NCBI GenBank assembly: GCA_024134725.1
Contig: CP099863.1
Span: 1,917,501 to 1,981,500, forward strand
Direction: 5' to 3'
Source: Bacillus sp. 1780r2a1
GTDB taxonomy: Bacteria; Bacillota; Bacilli; Bacillales; Bacillaceae_H
Length of the DNA stretch: 64,000 bases
Shown here in pieces: positions 16,196 through 24,328 of the stretch (position 1 is the stretch's first letter; every line of letters begins with the position of its first letter). The notes under the pieces are model-generated. The model was not told where the DNA came from. It searched no databases and was given only the letters and a program-made list of their open reading frames with translations. A program made the position numbers and the translations under genes.

Positions 16196-17466
16196 TGGGA
16201 ATCGAAGAACTTAGCTTAGGTGTCAATACGACGTGGGTAGTACTAACGGCTGCTATGATTCTATTAATGGAAGGAGGATTTGCATTATTAGAAGCTGGAT
16301 TTGTTCGGTATAAAAATAACGTTAATATTATTATGAAGGTATTTGCTGACATTACAATCGGAACGCTTTGCTTTTATATTATTGGGTTTGGACTTATGTA
16401 TGGAGCTGATTTAGGTGGTATTGTTGGTACAAATGGTTTTGCGTTAACAGGTGATTTATCGCACTTAGATATTCCTATTGGTTTGGAAACGTTCTGGCTG
16501 TTTCAATGTGCATTTGTTATTGCCGTAATTTCTATTGTGTCTGGAGCCGTGGCGGAACGAATTAATTTCCGCGCGTATTTATTATATGCAATGTTAATGA
16601 CAGCCGTTATTTATCCGATTGCAGGTCACTGGATCTGGGGTGGGGGCTGGATTGCATTACTTGGAGTGCAAGATTTTGCAGGGTCAGCTGTTATTCATGC
16701 GTTGGGTGGTTTTTCAGCTCTTGCTGCTGCCATGGCTATTGGGCCTCGTACAGGAAAGTTTACAGCTAACGGAGTGAGCTCAATTGCCTTACCCAGTAAT
16801 TTGCCGTTAGCATCTGTTGGCGCGTTTTTGCTTTGGTTTGGTTGGTTTGGTTTTAACGCAGGGAGTACGTTAAGTGCAACTGATGTAAGAATTGGTCACA
16901 TTGCGCTTGTTACCATGCTATCAGCTGCATCAGGTGGTGCTGCAACTTTATTCTACACGCTTTTTAGACATAATCGTTCAGATGCTCCATCCGTTATTAA
17001 TGGATCGCTTGCTGGATTAGTGGGAATTACAGCCGGATGTGCATTTGTAAGTACACCTTCAGCTATATTTATTGGTGCAGTTTCGGGGCTGTTGATGATG
17101 GCTGCAACAAATTGGTTAGAGACAAGACGAATTGATGATCCTGTTGGCGCATTTCCAGTTCATGCTGCGGCTGGGGCATGGGGAACTGTTGCTGTAGGGT
17201 TGTTTGCTACAGATGGAGGTTTATTCTTCGGGGGGGGCTTCGAGCTATTAGGAATTCAGCTAATTGGCTTAGTAGCACTTTCAGCTTGGGGCTTTTTAGC
17301 AACATGGTTTGGTTTGAAAGCAATCGGGCTAGTTGTACCGCTTCGTTCCACTGAGGAAGAAGAAGAAGTGGGATTGGATATTAGTTATCACGGTATTATG
17401 GCGGCTAATCAGTCTCATGAGTTTATTCAGTATCATAATCAATATGAGCAAACCGAACAGAAATAA
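16195..17466 (+). CDS. amt: Amt-family ammonium transporter
   Basis: A 423-aa integral membrane protein with about 11 hydrophobic segments. Conserved Amt features include WVVLTAAMILLMEGGFALLEAGFVRYKNN, the first pore His in FAGSAVIHALGGFSALAAA, WFGWFGFNAGS, and the second in FPVHAAAGAWGT. It moves ammonium/ammonia across the cytoplasmic membrane. It is not followed by a GlnK gene, unlike the B. subtilis nrgAB pair; instead a coiled-coil gene is coupled upstream. The hydrophilic C-terminal tail after about residue 385 is acidic (STEEEEEVGLD). No clear TnrA box is seen upstream, only a weak CodY-like box. Confidence 0.95.
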   Translation: MGIEELSLGVNTTWVVLTAAMILLMEGGFALLEAGFVRYKNNVNIIMKVFADITIGTLCFYIIGFGLMYGADLGGIVGTNGFALTGDLSHLDIPIGLETFWLFQCAFVIAVISIVSGAVAERINFRAYLLYAMLMTAVIYPIAGHWIWGGGWIALLGVQDFAGSAVIHALGGFSALAAAMAIGPRTGKFTANGVSSIALPSNLPLASVGAFLLWFGWFGFNAGSTLSATDVRIGHIALVTMLSAASGGAATLFYTLFRHNRSDAPSVINGSLAGLVGITAGCAFVSTPSAIFIGAVSGLLMMAATNWLETRRIDDPVGAFPVHAAAGAWGTVAVGLFATDGGLFFGGGFELLGIQLIGLVALSAWGFLATWFGLKAIGLVVPLRSTEEEEEVGLDISYHGIMAANQSHEFIQYHNQYEQTEQK

Positions 17467-17498
17467 AGATGGGACATAAGCATCTCAGCAAACTAGGT

Positions 17499-17540
17499 AT
17501 CCGAACGATTGCTAACCTGCAATCGTTCGGATATTTTTTG
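17499..17540 (+). terminator. Intrinsic terminator after amt
   Basis: ATCCGAACGATTGC pairs perfectly with GCAATCGTTCGGAT around a 6-nt loop and is followed by a T tract. Confidence 0.9.
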
Positions 17541-17691
17541 TTGATTTCCAAGTGCTGTTTAGCAATGAGCATACTGGAATAAATGTGTTTCTGCAGCTTT
17601 AAGCGGCTTTTTTCTAAGAAAACATCATCTTGTTATGTCTAAGCTCTAGTTGTATGGAGTACGAAAAAAATATAGATTCCTACAAAGATGA

Positions 17692-17720
17692 TTGAAAAGT
17701 CAGAAAATTTATGTTATAGT
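17692..17720 (+). promoter_or_regulatory. SigA promoter of the IDEAL gene
   Basis: TTGAAA and TATAGT with a 17-bp spacer, ending 27 bp before the start codon. Confidence 0.65.
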
Positions 17721-17747
17721 ATAAAAAAGACAAGGAGTTGATTTCTT

Positions 17748-17945
17748 ATGAAGAAAAATTTGCTGAATTCGTCGCCGAAATCGAATGTGAAAGTGTTAGA
17801 TTCCCTAATTGCCGAAATGTTCTTAGATAAAGTGATTGCAAACTTTCAAAAAGCTAAATTAAAAAAAGAAATCGACCAGTCATTAGAAAAGAAAAACAAA
17901 GAAGATTTCTTAAAGTTAACCAATCAGCTAAAGAGTATTTCCTAA
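17748..17945 (+). CDS. IDEAL-domain small protein
   Basis: A 65-aa protein with the C-terminal IDEAL motif region KKEIDQSLEKKNKEDFLKLT, preceded by a hydrophobic helix VLDSLIAEMFLDKVIANF. IDEAL domains occur in small Bacillus proteins and in the ComK-regulator-like YozD/YpiB group; they probably bind a partner protein. The ribosome site is AAGGAG. It is a single-gene unit with its own promoter and a strong terminator. The partner is unknown. Confidence 0.8.
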   Translation: MKKNLLNSSPKSNVKVLDSLIAEMFLDKVIANFQKAKLKKEIDQSLEKKNKEDFLKLTNQLKSIS

Positions 17946-17953
17946 TAGATAGC

Positions 17954-17993
17954 AAAAGCTGCGTTCTTTGACTAAGAAGAACGCAGCTTTTGT
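17954..17993 (+). terminator. Intrinsic terminator
   Basis: A 15-bp perfect stem, AAAAGCTGCGTTCTT with AAGAACGCAGCTTTT, follows the IDEAL gene. Confidence 0.9.
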
Positions 17994-18053
17994 GTTTTAG
18001 AATATTTAAAATATGATACACTAGAAGCAAATCAAAGGAAAGAAGTGGATAGT

Positions 18054-19088
18054 ATGTCTGAAACCCTACAATTAATTAAACATTTGGTTTCAATTCCAAG
18101 TCCGTCTGGAAATACAGCTCGTGTAATCTCATACGTAGAAGATTTTTTAAATGCGATTCAAGTAGAATCAACGCGTACATATAAAGGTGGTCTCCTTGTA
18201 ACGCTAAAGGGAAAAAATGATAATAAGCATCGTTTTTTGACCGCTCACGTCGATACCTTAGGAGCTATGGTAAAAGAAATTAAACCAAATGGAAGGTTAA
18301 AGTTAGATTTAATTGGAGGTTTTCGCTACAACAGTATTGAAGGTGAATATTGTGAAGTTGAAACATCCAGTGGAGAAGTTTACACTGGTACAATCTTAAT
18401 GCATCAAACCTCTGTGCATGTGTACAAAGACGCTGGAACTGCGGAGAGAAATCAAGCGAACATGGAAGTCCGCTTGGATGAAAAAGTGTCTACTAAAGAA
18501 GAAGTGGAAAAGCTAGGGATTGAAGTAGGAGATTTTGTAAGTTTCGATCCTCGCGTAACCATTACTAAAAGCGGATTTATCAAATCTCGTCACTTAGATG
18601 ACAAAGCAAGCGTTGCGATTTTGTTACAATTAATTAAACAAATCAATGAAGAGAATATAGTGCTTCCTTATACGACTCATTTTTTAATCTCAAACAACGA
18701 AGAAATTGGGTACGGTGGAAATTCCAATATCTCACCCAAAACTGTTGAATATTTAGCTGTTGATATGGGCGCGATGGGAGACGGGCAATCTACCGATGAA
18801 TATACTGTATCCATTTGTGCGAAGGATTCAAGTGGTCCTTATCATTACGGGTTACGAAAACATTTAGTAGAGTTGGCTAAAGCGTATGCTGTTCCCTACC
18901 AAGTTGATATTTATCCATTTTATGGGTCCGATGCTTCAGCAGCAATGCGCGCAGGGCATGATTTAATTCATGGTCTAATTGGTCCTGGAATTGATTCTTC
19001 TCACGCATTCGAGCGAACGCACCAAGATTCTTTAGAAGCAACAAGTCGTTTACTGTGGCAATATGTTCAATCTGAAATGGTTTATTGA
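18054..19088 (+). CDS. M42-family metallo-aminopeptidase
   Basis: A 344-aa protein of the M42 (PepA/FrvX/YsdC) family. Metal-binding and catalytic stretches are FLTAHVDTLGAMV, SRHLDDKASVAILL, FLISNNEEIGYGGNSN (general base EE) and GSDASAAMRAGHDLIHGLIGPGIDSSHAFERTH. These di-metal enzymes form tetrahedral dodecamers and trim peptides in the cytoplasm. A GTG lies 9 nt upstream in frame; I prefer the ATG because AAAGGAAAGAAG gives better spacing, but this is not certain. It stands alone, with 154 bp to the small gene that follows. Confidence 0.9.
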   Translation: MSETLQLIKHLVSIPSPSGNTARVISYVEDFLNAIQVESTRTYKGGLLVTLKGKNDNKHRFLTAHVDTLGAMVKEIKPNGRLKLDLIGGFRYNSIEGEYCEVETSSGEVYTGTILMHQTSVHVYKDAGTAERNQANMEVRLDEKVSTKEEVEKLGIEVGDFVSFDPRVTITKSGFIKSRHLDDKASVAILLQLIKQINEENIVLPYTTHFLISNNEEIGYGGNSNISPKTVEYLAVDMGAMGDGQSTDEYTVSICAKDSSGPYHYGLRKHLVELAKAYAVPYQVDIYPFYGSDASAAMRAGHDLIHGLIGPGIDSSHAFERTHQDSLEATSRLLWQYVQSEMVY

Positions 19089-19242
19089 TATCGTAACAAC
19101 CTGAATGAACAAAATGAACTTTTTAAATAAAATGTTTCTTCTGACTAGTTTTGTAGAAAGGGTTCCCAAATCGTTTAATTCTGTCCATAATAAGTGGTGT
19201 TAAAGCAATTGTTGAACTAACTTTTGATGGGGGGACTTAGAA

Positions 19243-19401
19243 GTGTGGATTATTACCGTATATGCGAAAGATGAGACGAGAATGTTCGAGTATGACACAG
19301 AAAACCAAGCACGAGAAGCTTTTTCAAAGTTAAATGGTTGCAAAGTCTTATCGGAAGTTGTTTATTTTAATGATGCTAGACTAAAGTTGTCAGCAGTATA
19401 A
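19243..19401 (+). CDS. Small protein of unknown function (52 aa)
   Basis: GTG start with GGGGGGAC upstream, encoding MWIITVYAKDETRMFEYDTE, then a helix (NQAREAFSKLNGCKVLSEVVYF). The alternating hydrophobic strand-helix-strand pattern looks like a compact alpha/beta fold. A strong terminator follows within 15 bp, which supports it being a real gene. I recognise no family with certainty. Confidence 0.65.
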   Translation: MWIITVYAKDETRMFEYDTENQAREAFSKLNGCKVLSEVVYFNDARLKLSAV

Positions 19402-19415
19402 AGATAACAAAAGTA

Positions 19416-19462
19416 AAAAAGCTGCAGGTGTTTAGGTATTCTAAGCGCCTGCAGCTTTTTCT
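19416..19462 (+). terminator. Intrinsic terminator
   Basis: AAAAAGCTGCAGGTG pairs with CGCCTGCAGCTTTTT (one G-C/G-T adjustment near the loop), then a T-rich tail. Confidence 0.85.
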
Positions 19463-19575
19463 ATTCTATTAAAAGGAGTTGAAAAATTCAGTAATATAGG
19501 CTACTATGTGAAGGATTATCACGATAGGTATAGTGGGATATTGCACATTACATAAGTAAGGAGAAGGGAGATTGC

Positions 19576-20958
19576 ATGTCTAATCGAAGAATAGTCATTG
19601 CAGGAATTGAAAGTGGAGTAGGCAAAACAACTCTTACAATTGGTTTGATGGGAGCACTTCGCCACAAAGGTTATGTTGTACAAGGCTTTAAGTGCGGGCC
19701 AGACTATATAGATCCAACGTACCATACAGCTGTTACTGGCAGGATTTCAAGAAACATTGATAGCTGGATGCTTGAGGAAAAGATGATAGCAGCAATTATA
19801 AACCATGCAAGTGATGGAGCTGATATATCAGTTGTAGAAGGAGTAATGGGTTTTTATGATGGAAAAGCACCGACAAGTAATCATGGAAGCACTGCTGAGC
19901 TTAGTATTCTAACAAACAGCCCCGTTATTTTAGTCGTTGACTGTTCTGGAATGGCAAGAAGTGCAGCTGCAATTGTGAAAGGCTTTCAGCTTCTTTCAGA
20001 AGAAGTAAATATCGTAGGTGTTATTGCTAACCGAGTAGGCAGTCAAGGACATTTTCAACTAATTCAAGCAGCCGTTGAGCAAGAGTGTGGAATTCCCGTT
20101 GTTGGCTACTTGCCAAAATACGAACAGTTTTCCATGCCAGAGCGACATTTGGGTCTTATCCCATCAATAGAGCGTGGTGACTTGCAGCCCTTTTTTCATG
20201 AGCTAAGTGAAGCAATTTTAAAAACAATTGATGTAGAAAAAATTTATAAGCTTGCCAAGGCGCCAACCCTTAAAGGAGATACTACTATCTTTTCACGTCA
20301 AACACCTTTTAAAGTAAAAATCGCTGTGGCAAGAGATGCGGCTTTCAATTTTTATTATGAAGAAAATTTACAGTTATTAAAAGCAAAGGGTGCGGAACTT
20401 ATTTATTTTTCACCTTTGCAAGGTGAAGTAGTTCCTAGTAATATAGATGGTCTTTATATTGGAGGGGGATTCCCGGAAGAGTTTGCAGAGGAGTTAGCGA
20501 GTAGAAACGAAGTGAAAGAGTCCATTAAGCAAGCAATTCATCGCGGAACACCGACGTTAGCAGAGTGCGGAGGGTTTATGTATTTAACCGAAGCAATCGT
20601 CACGACAGATCAAGAGAAGTTTGAAATGGTTGGCGTTATTCCTGGAGAGGCATATATGCAAACGCAGCTTGCTGCGCTTGGCTACAGAGAAATCGAAGGC
20701 GCTAAAGGCAACTTTTTATTAGAAGGCGGAGTAAAAGCGAAAGGGCATGAATTTCATTACTCAACGTTTCATTCAGCCGAAAAGTTTCCGCACGCTTATC
20801 GAACAACAAGCATGATAGGTGTAAAGGATGAAGGATACTTAAAAGAAAATCTTATTGCAGGCTATACGCATTTCCACTTTGGATCATCAGCGAAGCTTGT
20901 TGAAAACTGGATAAACAAATGCGAAAAATTTAAAAGAGAAAGAAGCGATTCAATATGA
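19576..20958 (+). CDS. cbiA: Cobyrinic acid a,c-diamide synthase
   Basis: A 460-aa two-domain enzyme. The N-terminal dethiobiotin-synthetase-like ATPase has AGIESGVGKTTLTIGLMGAL and FKCGPDYIDPTYH; the C-terminal glutaminase has TLAECGGFMYL (nucleophile Cys) and KGHEFHYSTFH with TGYTHFHF-like AGYTHFHFGS. It amidates the a and c side chains of cobyrinate in B12 synthesis, using glutamine and ATP. The ribosome site is GGAGAAGGGAG. It overlaps cobA by 4 bp. This pair stands apart from the other cobalamin genes, none of which are in the window. Confidence 0.95.
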   Translation: MSNRRIVIAGIESGVGKTTLTIGLMGALRHKGYVVQGFKCGPDYIDPTYHTAVTGRISRNIDSWMLEEKMIAAIINHASDGADISVVEGVMGFYDGKAPTSNHGSTAELSILTNSPVILVVDCSGMARSAAAIVKGFQLLSEEVNIVGVIANRVGSQGHFQLIQAAVEQECGIPVVGYLPKYEQFSMPERHLGLIPSIERGDLQPFFHELSEAILKTIDVEKIYKLAKAPTLKGDTTIFSRQTPFKVKIAVARDAAFNFYYEENLQLLKAKGAELIYFSPLQGEVVPSNIDGLYIGGGFPEEFAEELASRNEVKESIKQAIHRGTPTLAECGGFMYLTEAIVTTDQEKFEMVGVIPGEAYMQTQLAALGYREIEGAKGNFLLEGGVKAKGHEFHYSTFHSAEKFPHAYRTTSMIGVKDEGYLKENLIAGYTHFHFGSSAKLVENWINKCEKFKRERSDSI

Positions 20959-21701
20959 CAGCTGGGAAAGTATTTCTTGTGGGAGCGGGGCCTGGAGACC
21001 CGAAATTAATTACAGTATATGGCGTTGAATGCATTCAACAATCAGATGTTATTCTATATGATCGATTGGCTAATGAAAAATTACTAGATTATGCAAAAGC
21101 TGATGCAGAGCTGATTTTTTGCGGGAAGTTACCGGGAAAACATGGGGTTATTCAAGATAAAATTCATAGTTTATTAGTAGAGCATGCGCTTGCTGGAAAA
21201 ACAGTCACCCGTTTAAAAGGGGGAGATCCGTTTGTATTTGGACGCGGAGCAGAAGAAGCACAGTTTCTTGTTCAACATGGCATTCCTTTTGAAGTAGTAC
21301 CTGGAATTACATCAGGAATTGCGGCACCTGCTTATGCTGGAATCCCTGTGACCCATCGCGATCATGCAACATCGTTTGCAATTGTAACAGGACACGGTCG
21401 AGAAGAAAAAGGACAGGACTTCCTAAATTGGCCCGCGCTTGCAACAGGTATTGATACGATTGCATTTTACATGGGAATTGGTAATCTGCCGTATATTTGT
21501 GAGCAGCTCATTAAGCATGGACGAAATCCGCATACGCAGGTAGCGCTTATTGAATGGGGAACAACAGAGAAGCAGCGAACGGTAACAGGAAAATTGGGAG
21601 ATATTGTAACAATCGCACAAGAAGAGAAAGTGGCGCATCCTGCAATTGTCCTTGTAGGAGATGTAGTCGGAGTAAGGGAAGCTATTCGTTGGTTTGAATA
21701 A
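20955..21701 (+). CDS. cobA: Uroporphyrinogen-III C-methyltransferase (SUMT)
   Basis: A 248-aa SAM-dependent methyltransferase with the family signatures VFLVGAGPGDPKLIT, YDRLAN, VTRLKGGDPFVFGRGAEEA, VVPGITSGIAAPAYAGIPVTHRD and FYMGIGNLP. It makes precorrin-2 from uroporphyrinogen III, the branch point to cobalamin and sirohaem. It is a single-domain SUMT with no CysG-type dehydrogenase fusion. It overlaps the cbiA stop by 4 bp (ATGA), so the first and a middle step of the pathway are coupled here. A sirohaem role cannot be excluded, but the partner CbiA favours B12. Confidence 0.95.
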   Translation: MTAGKVFLVGAGPGDPKLITVYGVECIQQSDVILYDRLANEKLLDYAKADAELIFCGKLPGKHGVIQDKIHSLLVEHALAGKTVTRLKGGDPFVFGRGAEEAQFLVQHGIPFEVVPGITSGIAAPAYAGIPVTHRDHATSFAIVTGHGREEKGQDFLNWPALATGIDTIAFYMGIGNLPYICEQLIKHGRNPHTQVALIEWGTTEKQRTVTGKLGDIVTIAQEEKVAHPAIVLVGDVVGVREAIRWFE

Positions 21702-21845
21702 CAAAATTAATCGAGTGGGCTACTATATCTAATGATATGTGATTTTTGAGAATTTTTCTAAAAAAAAGCGACTAAAGATGGTGTACCTGAAGTAGTAAAA
21801 ACTTTATAATAAATGTAAAAGAATCCAAAGCTACGGGTGATTACA

Positions 21846-22973
21846 GTGAATAAAGTTGTCAATAAAGATGCGCTGACAGATATACTTCAAATAGCCATTA
21901 ACCTCATTAAAAGTCGCACGGTTTTTATCGGCACGCTTGATGACGTGTTTTCAATTATGAAAATTGTAAATAGTGAAGGTGGAAGTTTACTCCATGAGGG
22001 ATTAACGTTACCAATTGAGCTTTCAATTTGTAATTTGGTAACGTGTGAAGAGTCATTAGTTATTTCCGATACAAAGTGTGATGTTCGAACAAAGCATTTG
22101 CAGGCCATTTATGATGCAGATGTAGGTTCTTACTTAGGTGCACCAATTGTATTGGAGAATGGCAAACTCTTTGGAACTCTATGCGCAGTAGATCCGAATC
22201 CACAGACGTTTACAGAGCAAGAAGTTTCATCAATTAAGCGTTTAGCAAATGTACTAGGCACCATCATTTCTCAACAGCAGCAGGTCATTGTGCCAGAGTT
22301 TGAAGAGAAAATGCAGCACTTAGATAAGTTAGCGCTTGTAGGTCAACTTGCTGCTGGGTTAGCCCATGAAATTAGAAACCCTATGCAGTCAGTAAAAGGC
22401 TTTATTCAATTTCTATTTGAAGAACATAATGAAACGAGCAGTCATATTAAAGATCTTGTATTAACAGAATTAAATAGAATGAATGAGTTGATTAGCGACT
22501 TTTTACTAGTGACGCAGCCCACTGCGCCTAAAAAGTCACTAACGTCCATTACGGACGTTATGCAAGCAACGATTGGTGTTTTGCAAAGTGAAGCAAACCT
22601 ACATAATATTTCTATTTGTTTGGAAACGGACGACCATGTGCCGAAGCTGTGGCTTGATGCTTCACAGATGAAGCAGGTGTTTTTAAACATCATAAAAAAT
22701 GCTATTGAAGCGATTGGTCATAATGGGAAAATAGGGGTTTATGTTCAAAATAAAGGGGATATCATCTGTTTGTTTATAAAAGATAGTGGTCCTGGTATTC
22801 CTTTGTCGATTATTAATAAAATTGGAGATCCTTTTTTTTCAACGAAAGATGAAGGGGTAGGGTTAGGTCTTTCTATTTGTCAAAGTATTATTAAAGAGCA
22901 TCAAGGTTTTATGAGTATTGCAAACGATTATGAAGGGACGGTTGTTAGTATTCAACTACCCGCTACAATATAA
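21846..22973 (+). CDS. GAF-domain sensor histidine kinase (sporulation-kinase-like)
   Basis: A cytosolic 375-aa kinase with no membrane segment. An N-terminal GAF domain spans roughly residues 20-150 (SYLGAPIVLENGKLFGTLCAVDP). Then come a HisKA H-box (LVGQLAAGLAHEIRNPMQSVKGFIQF) and HATPase_c with N-box VFLNIIKNAIEAI, G1 IKDSGPGIP, and G2 GVGLGLSICQSII. The HEIRNP H-box and the layout resemble the KinA-E sporulation kinases and relatives. No response regulator is adjacent (orphan kinase), which also fits a phosphorelay kinase. GTG at 21846 (after GGGTGA) is preferred; a GTG 9 nt upstream is possible. Confidence 0.85.
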   Translation: MNKVVNKDALTDILQIAINLIKSRTVFIGTLDDVFSIMKIVNSEGGSLLHEGLTLPIELSICNLVTCEESLVISDTKCDVRTKHLQAIYDADVGSYLGAPIVLENGKLFGTLCAVDPNPQTFTEQEVSSIKRLANVLGTIISQQQQVIVPEFEEKMQHLDKLALVGQLAAGLAHEIRNPMQSVKGFIQFLFEEHNETSSHIKDLVLTELNRMNELISDFLLVTQPTAPKKSLTSITDVMQATIGVLQSEANLHNISICLETDDHVPKLWLDASQMKQVFLNIIKNAIEAIGHNGKIGVYVQNKGDIICLFIKDSGPGIPLSIINKIGDPFFSTKDEGVGLGLSICQSIIKEHQGFMSIANDYEGTVVSIQLPATI

Positions 22974-22974
22974 G

Positions 22975-23002
22975 AAAAAGCTGCCAAAAGGCAGCTTTTT
23001 CT
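22975..23002. terminator. Bidirectional intrinsic terminator
   Basis: AAAAAGCTGCC pairs with GGCAGCTTTTT around a 4-nt loop, between the kinase and the convergent spoIIP gene. Confidence 0.9.
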
Positions 23003-24189
23003 TATGATTCACTTCCGCTAACCTTTTCAGCATCCCAATAAAATTCACTGAGAGCATCTGCTAGCGCTTTTACGGTATTTGTTAACTCTTCCATATTGTT
23101 ATCAACGCCTCCAATTTCAAGGAGAATAGCATTAGTGGATAAATCTTGGTTGTAAACTCCGTTTCCACTCGCTTTACTTTTACCGAGTACACCACGACTT
23201 AATCCAGGATATTTCTTTTCTAAGCTTTCATGAAGCGCTTTTGAAAGCTTTAAGTTTTGCTCAAAGTTTTGATTTTCCTTCCCTAATACAAACATGACGC
23301 GTGCATACGGTTTATCATTAATTTCAATAGTTGTATCTTTTTTACGAAGGGAATCTCGATGCAGGTCAATAAGATAAGTTAAATCTTTATTATTAGCCAT
23401 CGCTTCTTGTACGATGGTACGAGACATTGCATAAGAGCGAGGTGTTTTCCATCCTTTTTCATTTAGCTTTGCACCGATATTGGTTGTATCGACTTCAGCT
23501 CCAATACCTTGTGATTCTAGCTCTTTTCCGAGCATTTCACCGACCATGCTAATATTGGTTTTACTATCCGTCGCTTTATCAGCATTAGAGGCGCCTTCTA
23601 ACCCTAATAAAGGCAAATAGGACTCCCAGCTGTGCGTGTGATAGATATAGACAACTTTTCTCCCATTTGTTGTGTTGGCTGGAGGCTTTTCTTCTTGGTC
23701 TTGTTCCTTTTCCGTCGAAGGCTGTTCAACTTTTTCTTTGGCTACTTCTCTTTCTTTTAACACTTCTTCAATTGGAGGAGCGGATTCTTTTGGGAAGTTT
23801 GTAAAATTAGTTCCTTCACCCGCAATAATTAAATTTGAGTCAAAAATGCTAAAACCTGGAATTTCAGAGCCGAATAAGCTTCGTGCATCTTGCGTCCGTA
23901 TGCTAGTAGAAAGTTCTAGTAGAGTGGAAGATAAAGAAGGTGTAGAAAAATTTTCGTCAAATGCTTTCTTAAAGTGCTGGTTTTCTTGACTCATTAAATA
24001 AAATAAGCTTTCCGCTTTATGTTTTGATAACGTCTGATACACAATTGATGAATGAAACTGCTCTTTGAATGCGGAGTAGCTTACTACAAAAACTGCCGAA
24101 GAAATGAGTACAACAACGCATATAATGACCATAATCATTCTATATGTGAGAACAAAAAAGTTAGCACGATTATCGTTACTAGATTTCAA
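23002..24189 (-). CDS. spoIIP: Stage II sporulation protein P family (peptidoglycan amidase/endopeptidase)
   Basis: A 395-aa protein. A membrane anchor lies at about residues 14-36 (MIMVIICVVVLISSAVFVVSY), followed by an extracytoplasmic linker rich in Glu/Pro/Lys (residues ~140-165). The SpoIIP catalytic domain has VVYIYHTHSWESYLPL (metal/catalytic His), YLIDLHRDSLRK and NAILLEIGGVDNN. SpoIIP, with SpoIID and SpoIIM, degrades septal peptidoglycan for engulfment. The length matches B. subtilis SpoIIP (about 400 aa). The start is TTG with GGGAG upstream. No gpr gene is next to it as in B. subtilis, so this may be a paralogue. A strong SigE-type promoter precedes it. Confidence 0.9.
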   Translation of the reverse strand: MKSSNDNRANFFVLTYRMIMVIICVVVLISSAVFVVSYSAFKEQFHSSIVYQTLSKHKAESLFYLMSQENQHFKKAFDENFSTPSLSSTLLELSTSIRTQDARSLFGSEIPGFSIFDSNLIIAGEGTNFTNFPKESAPPIEEVLKEREVAKEKVEQPSTEKEQDQEEKPPANTTNGRKVVYIYHTHSWESYLPLLGLEGASNADKATDSKTNISMVGEMLGKELESQGIGAEVDTTNIGAKLNEKGWKTPRSYAMSRTIVQEAMANNKDLTYLIDLHRDSLRKKDTTIEINDKPYARVMFVLGKENQNFEQNLKLSKALHESLEKKYPGLSRGVLGKSKASGNGVYNQDLSTNAILLEIGGVDNNMEELTNTVKALADALSEFYWDAEKVSGSES

Positions 24190-24231
24190 TATCGCTTACT
24201 CCCTTCAAGAACGCTTTTGAATCTAGTAACT

Positions 24232-24260
24232 AGTTTATGAGGATTAAGAAGGAAATATGA
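24232..24260 (-). promoter_or_regulatory. SigE promoter of the spoIIP-family gene
   Basis: On the minus strand, TCATATT (full match to KHATATT) and CATAAACT (7 of 8 to CATACAHT) are separated by exactly 14 nt, about 42 bp upstream of the start codon. This fits the known SigE control of spoIIP. Confidence 0.75.
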
Positions 24261-24293
24261 GGACATTTTCTAAAATAATAGAGTAATTGCTAG

Positions 24294-24328
24294 AAAAAAT
24301 GCTAGCTAAACCAAATCGGTTAGCTAGC
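24294..24328 (-). terminator. Intrinsic terminator overlapping the stop codon
   Basis: GCTAGCTAACCG pairs with (C)GGTTTAGCTAGC on the minus strand, followed by a run of six T. The stop codon of the gene at 24320 lies inside the stem. Confidence 0.75.

Noticed and set aside
19466-19575. Cobalamin riboswitch upstream of cbiA
   Set aside because: The 110 bp lack the conserved B12-box and the long folded core.
23672-23989. 105-aa plus-strand ORF opposite spoIIP
   Set aside because: It is Ser-rich and antisense to a well-supported gene, with no ribosome site.
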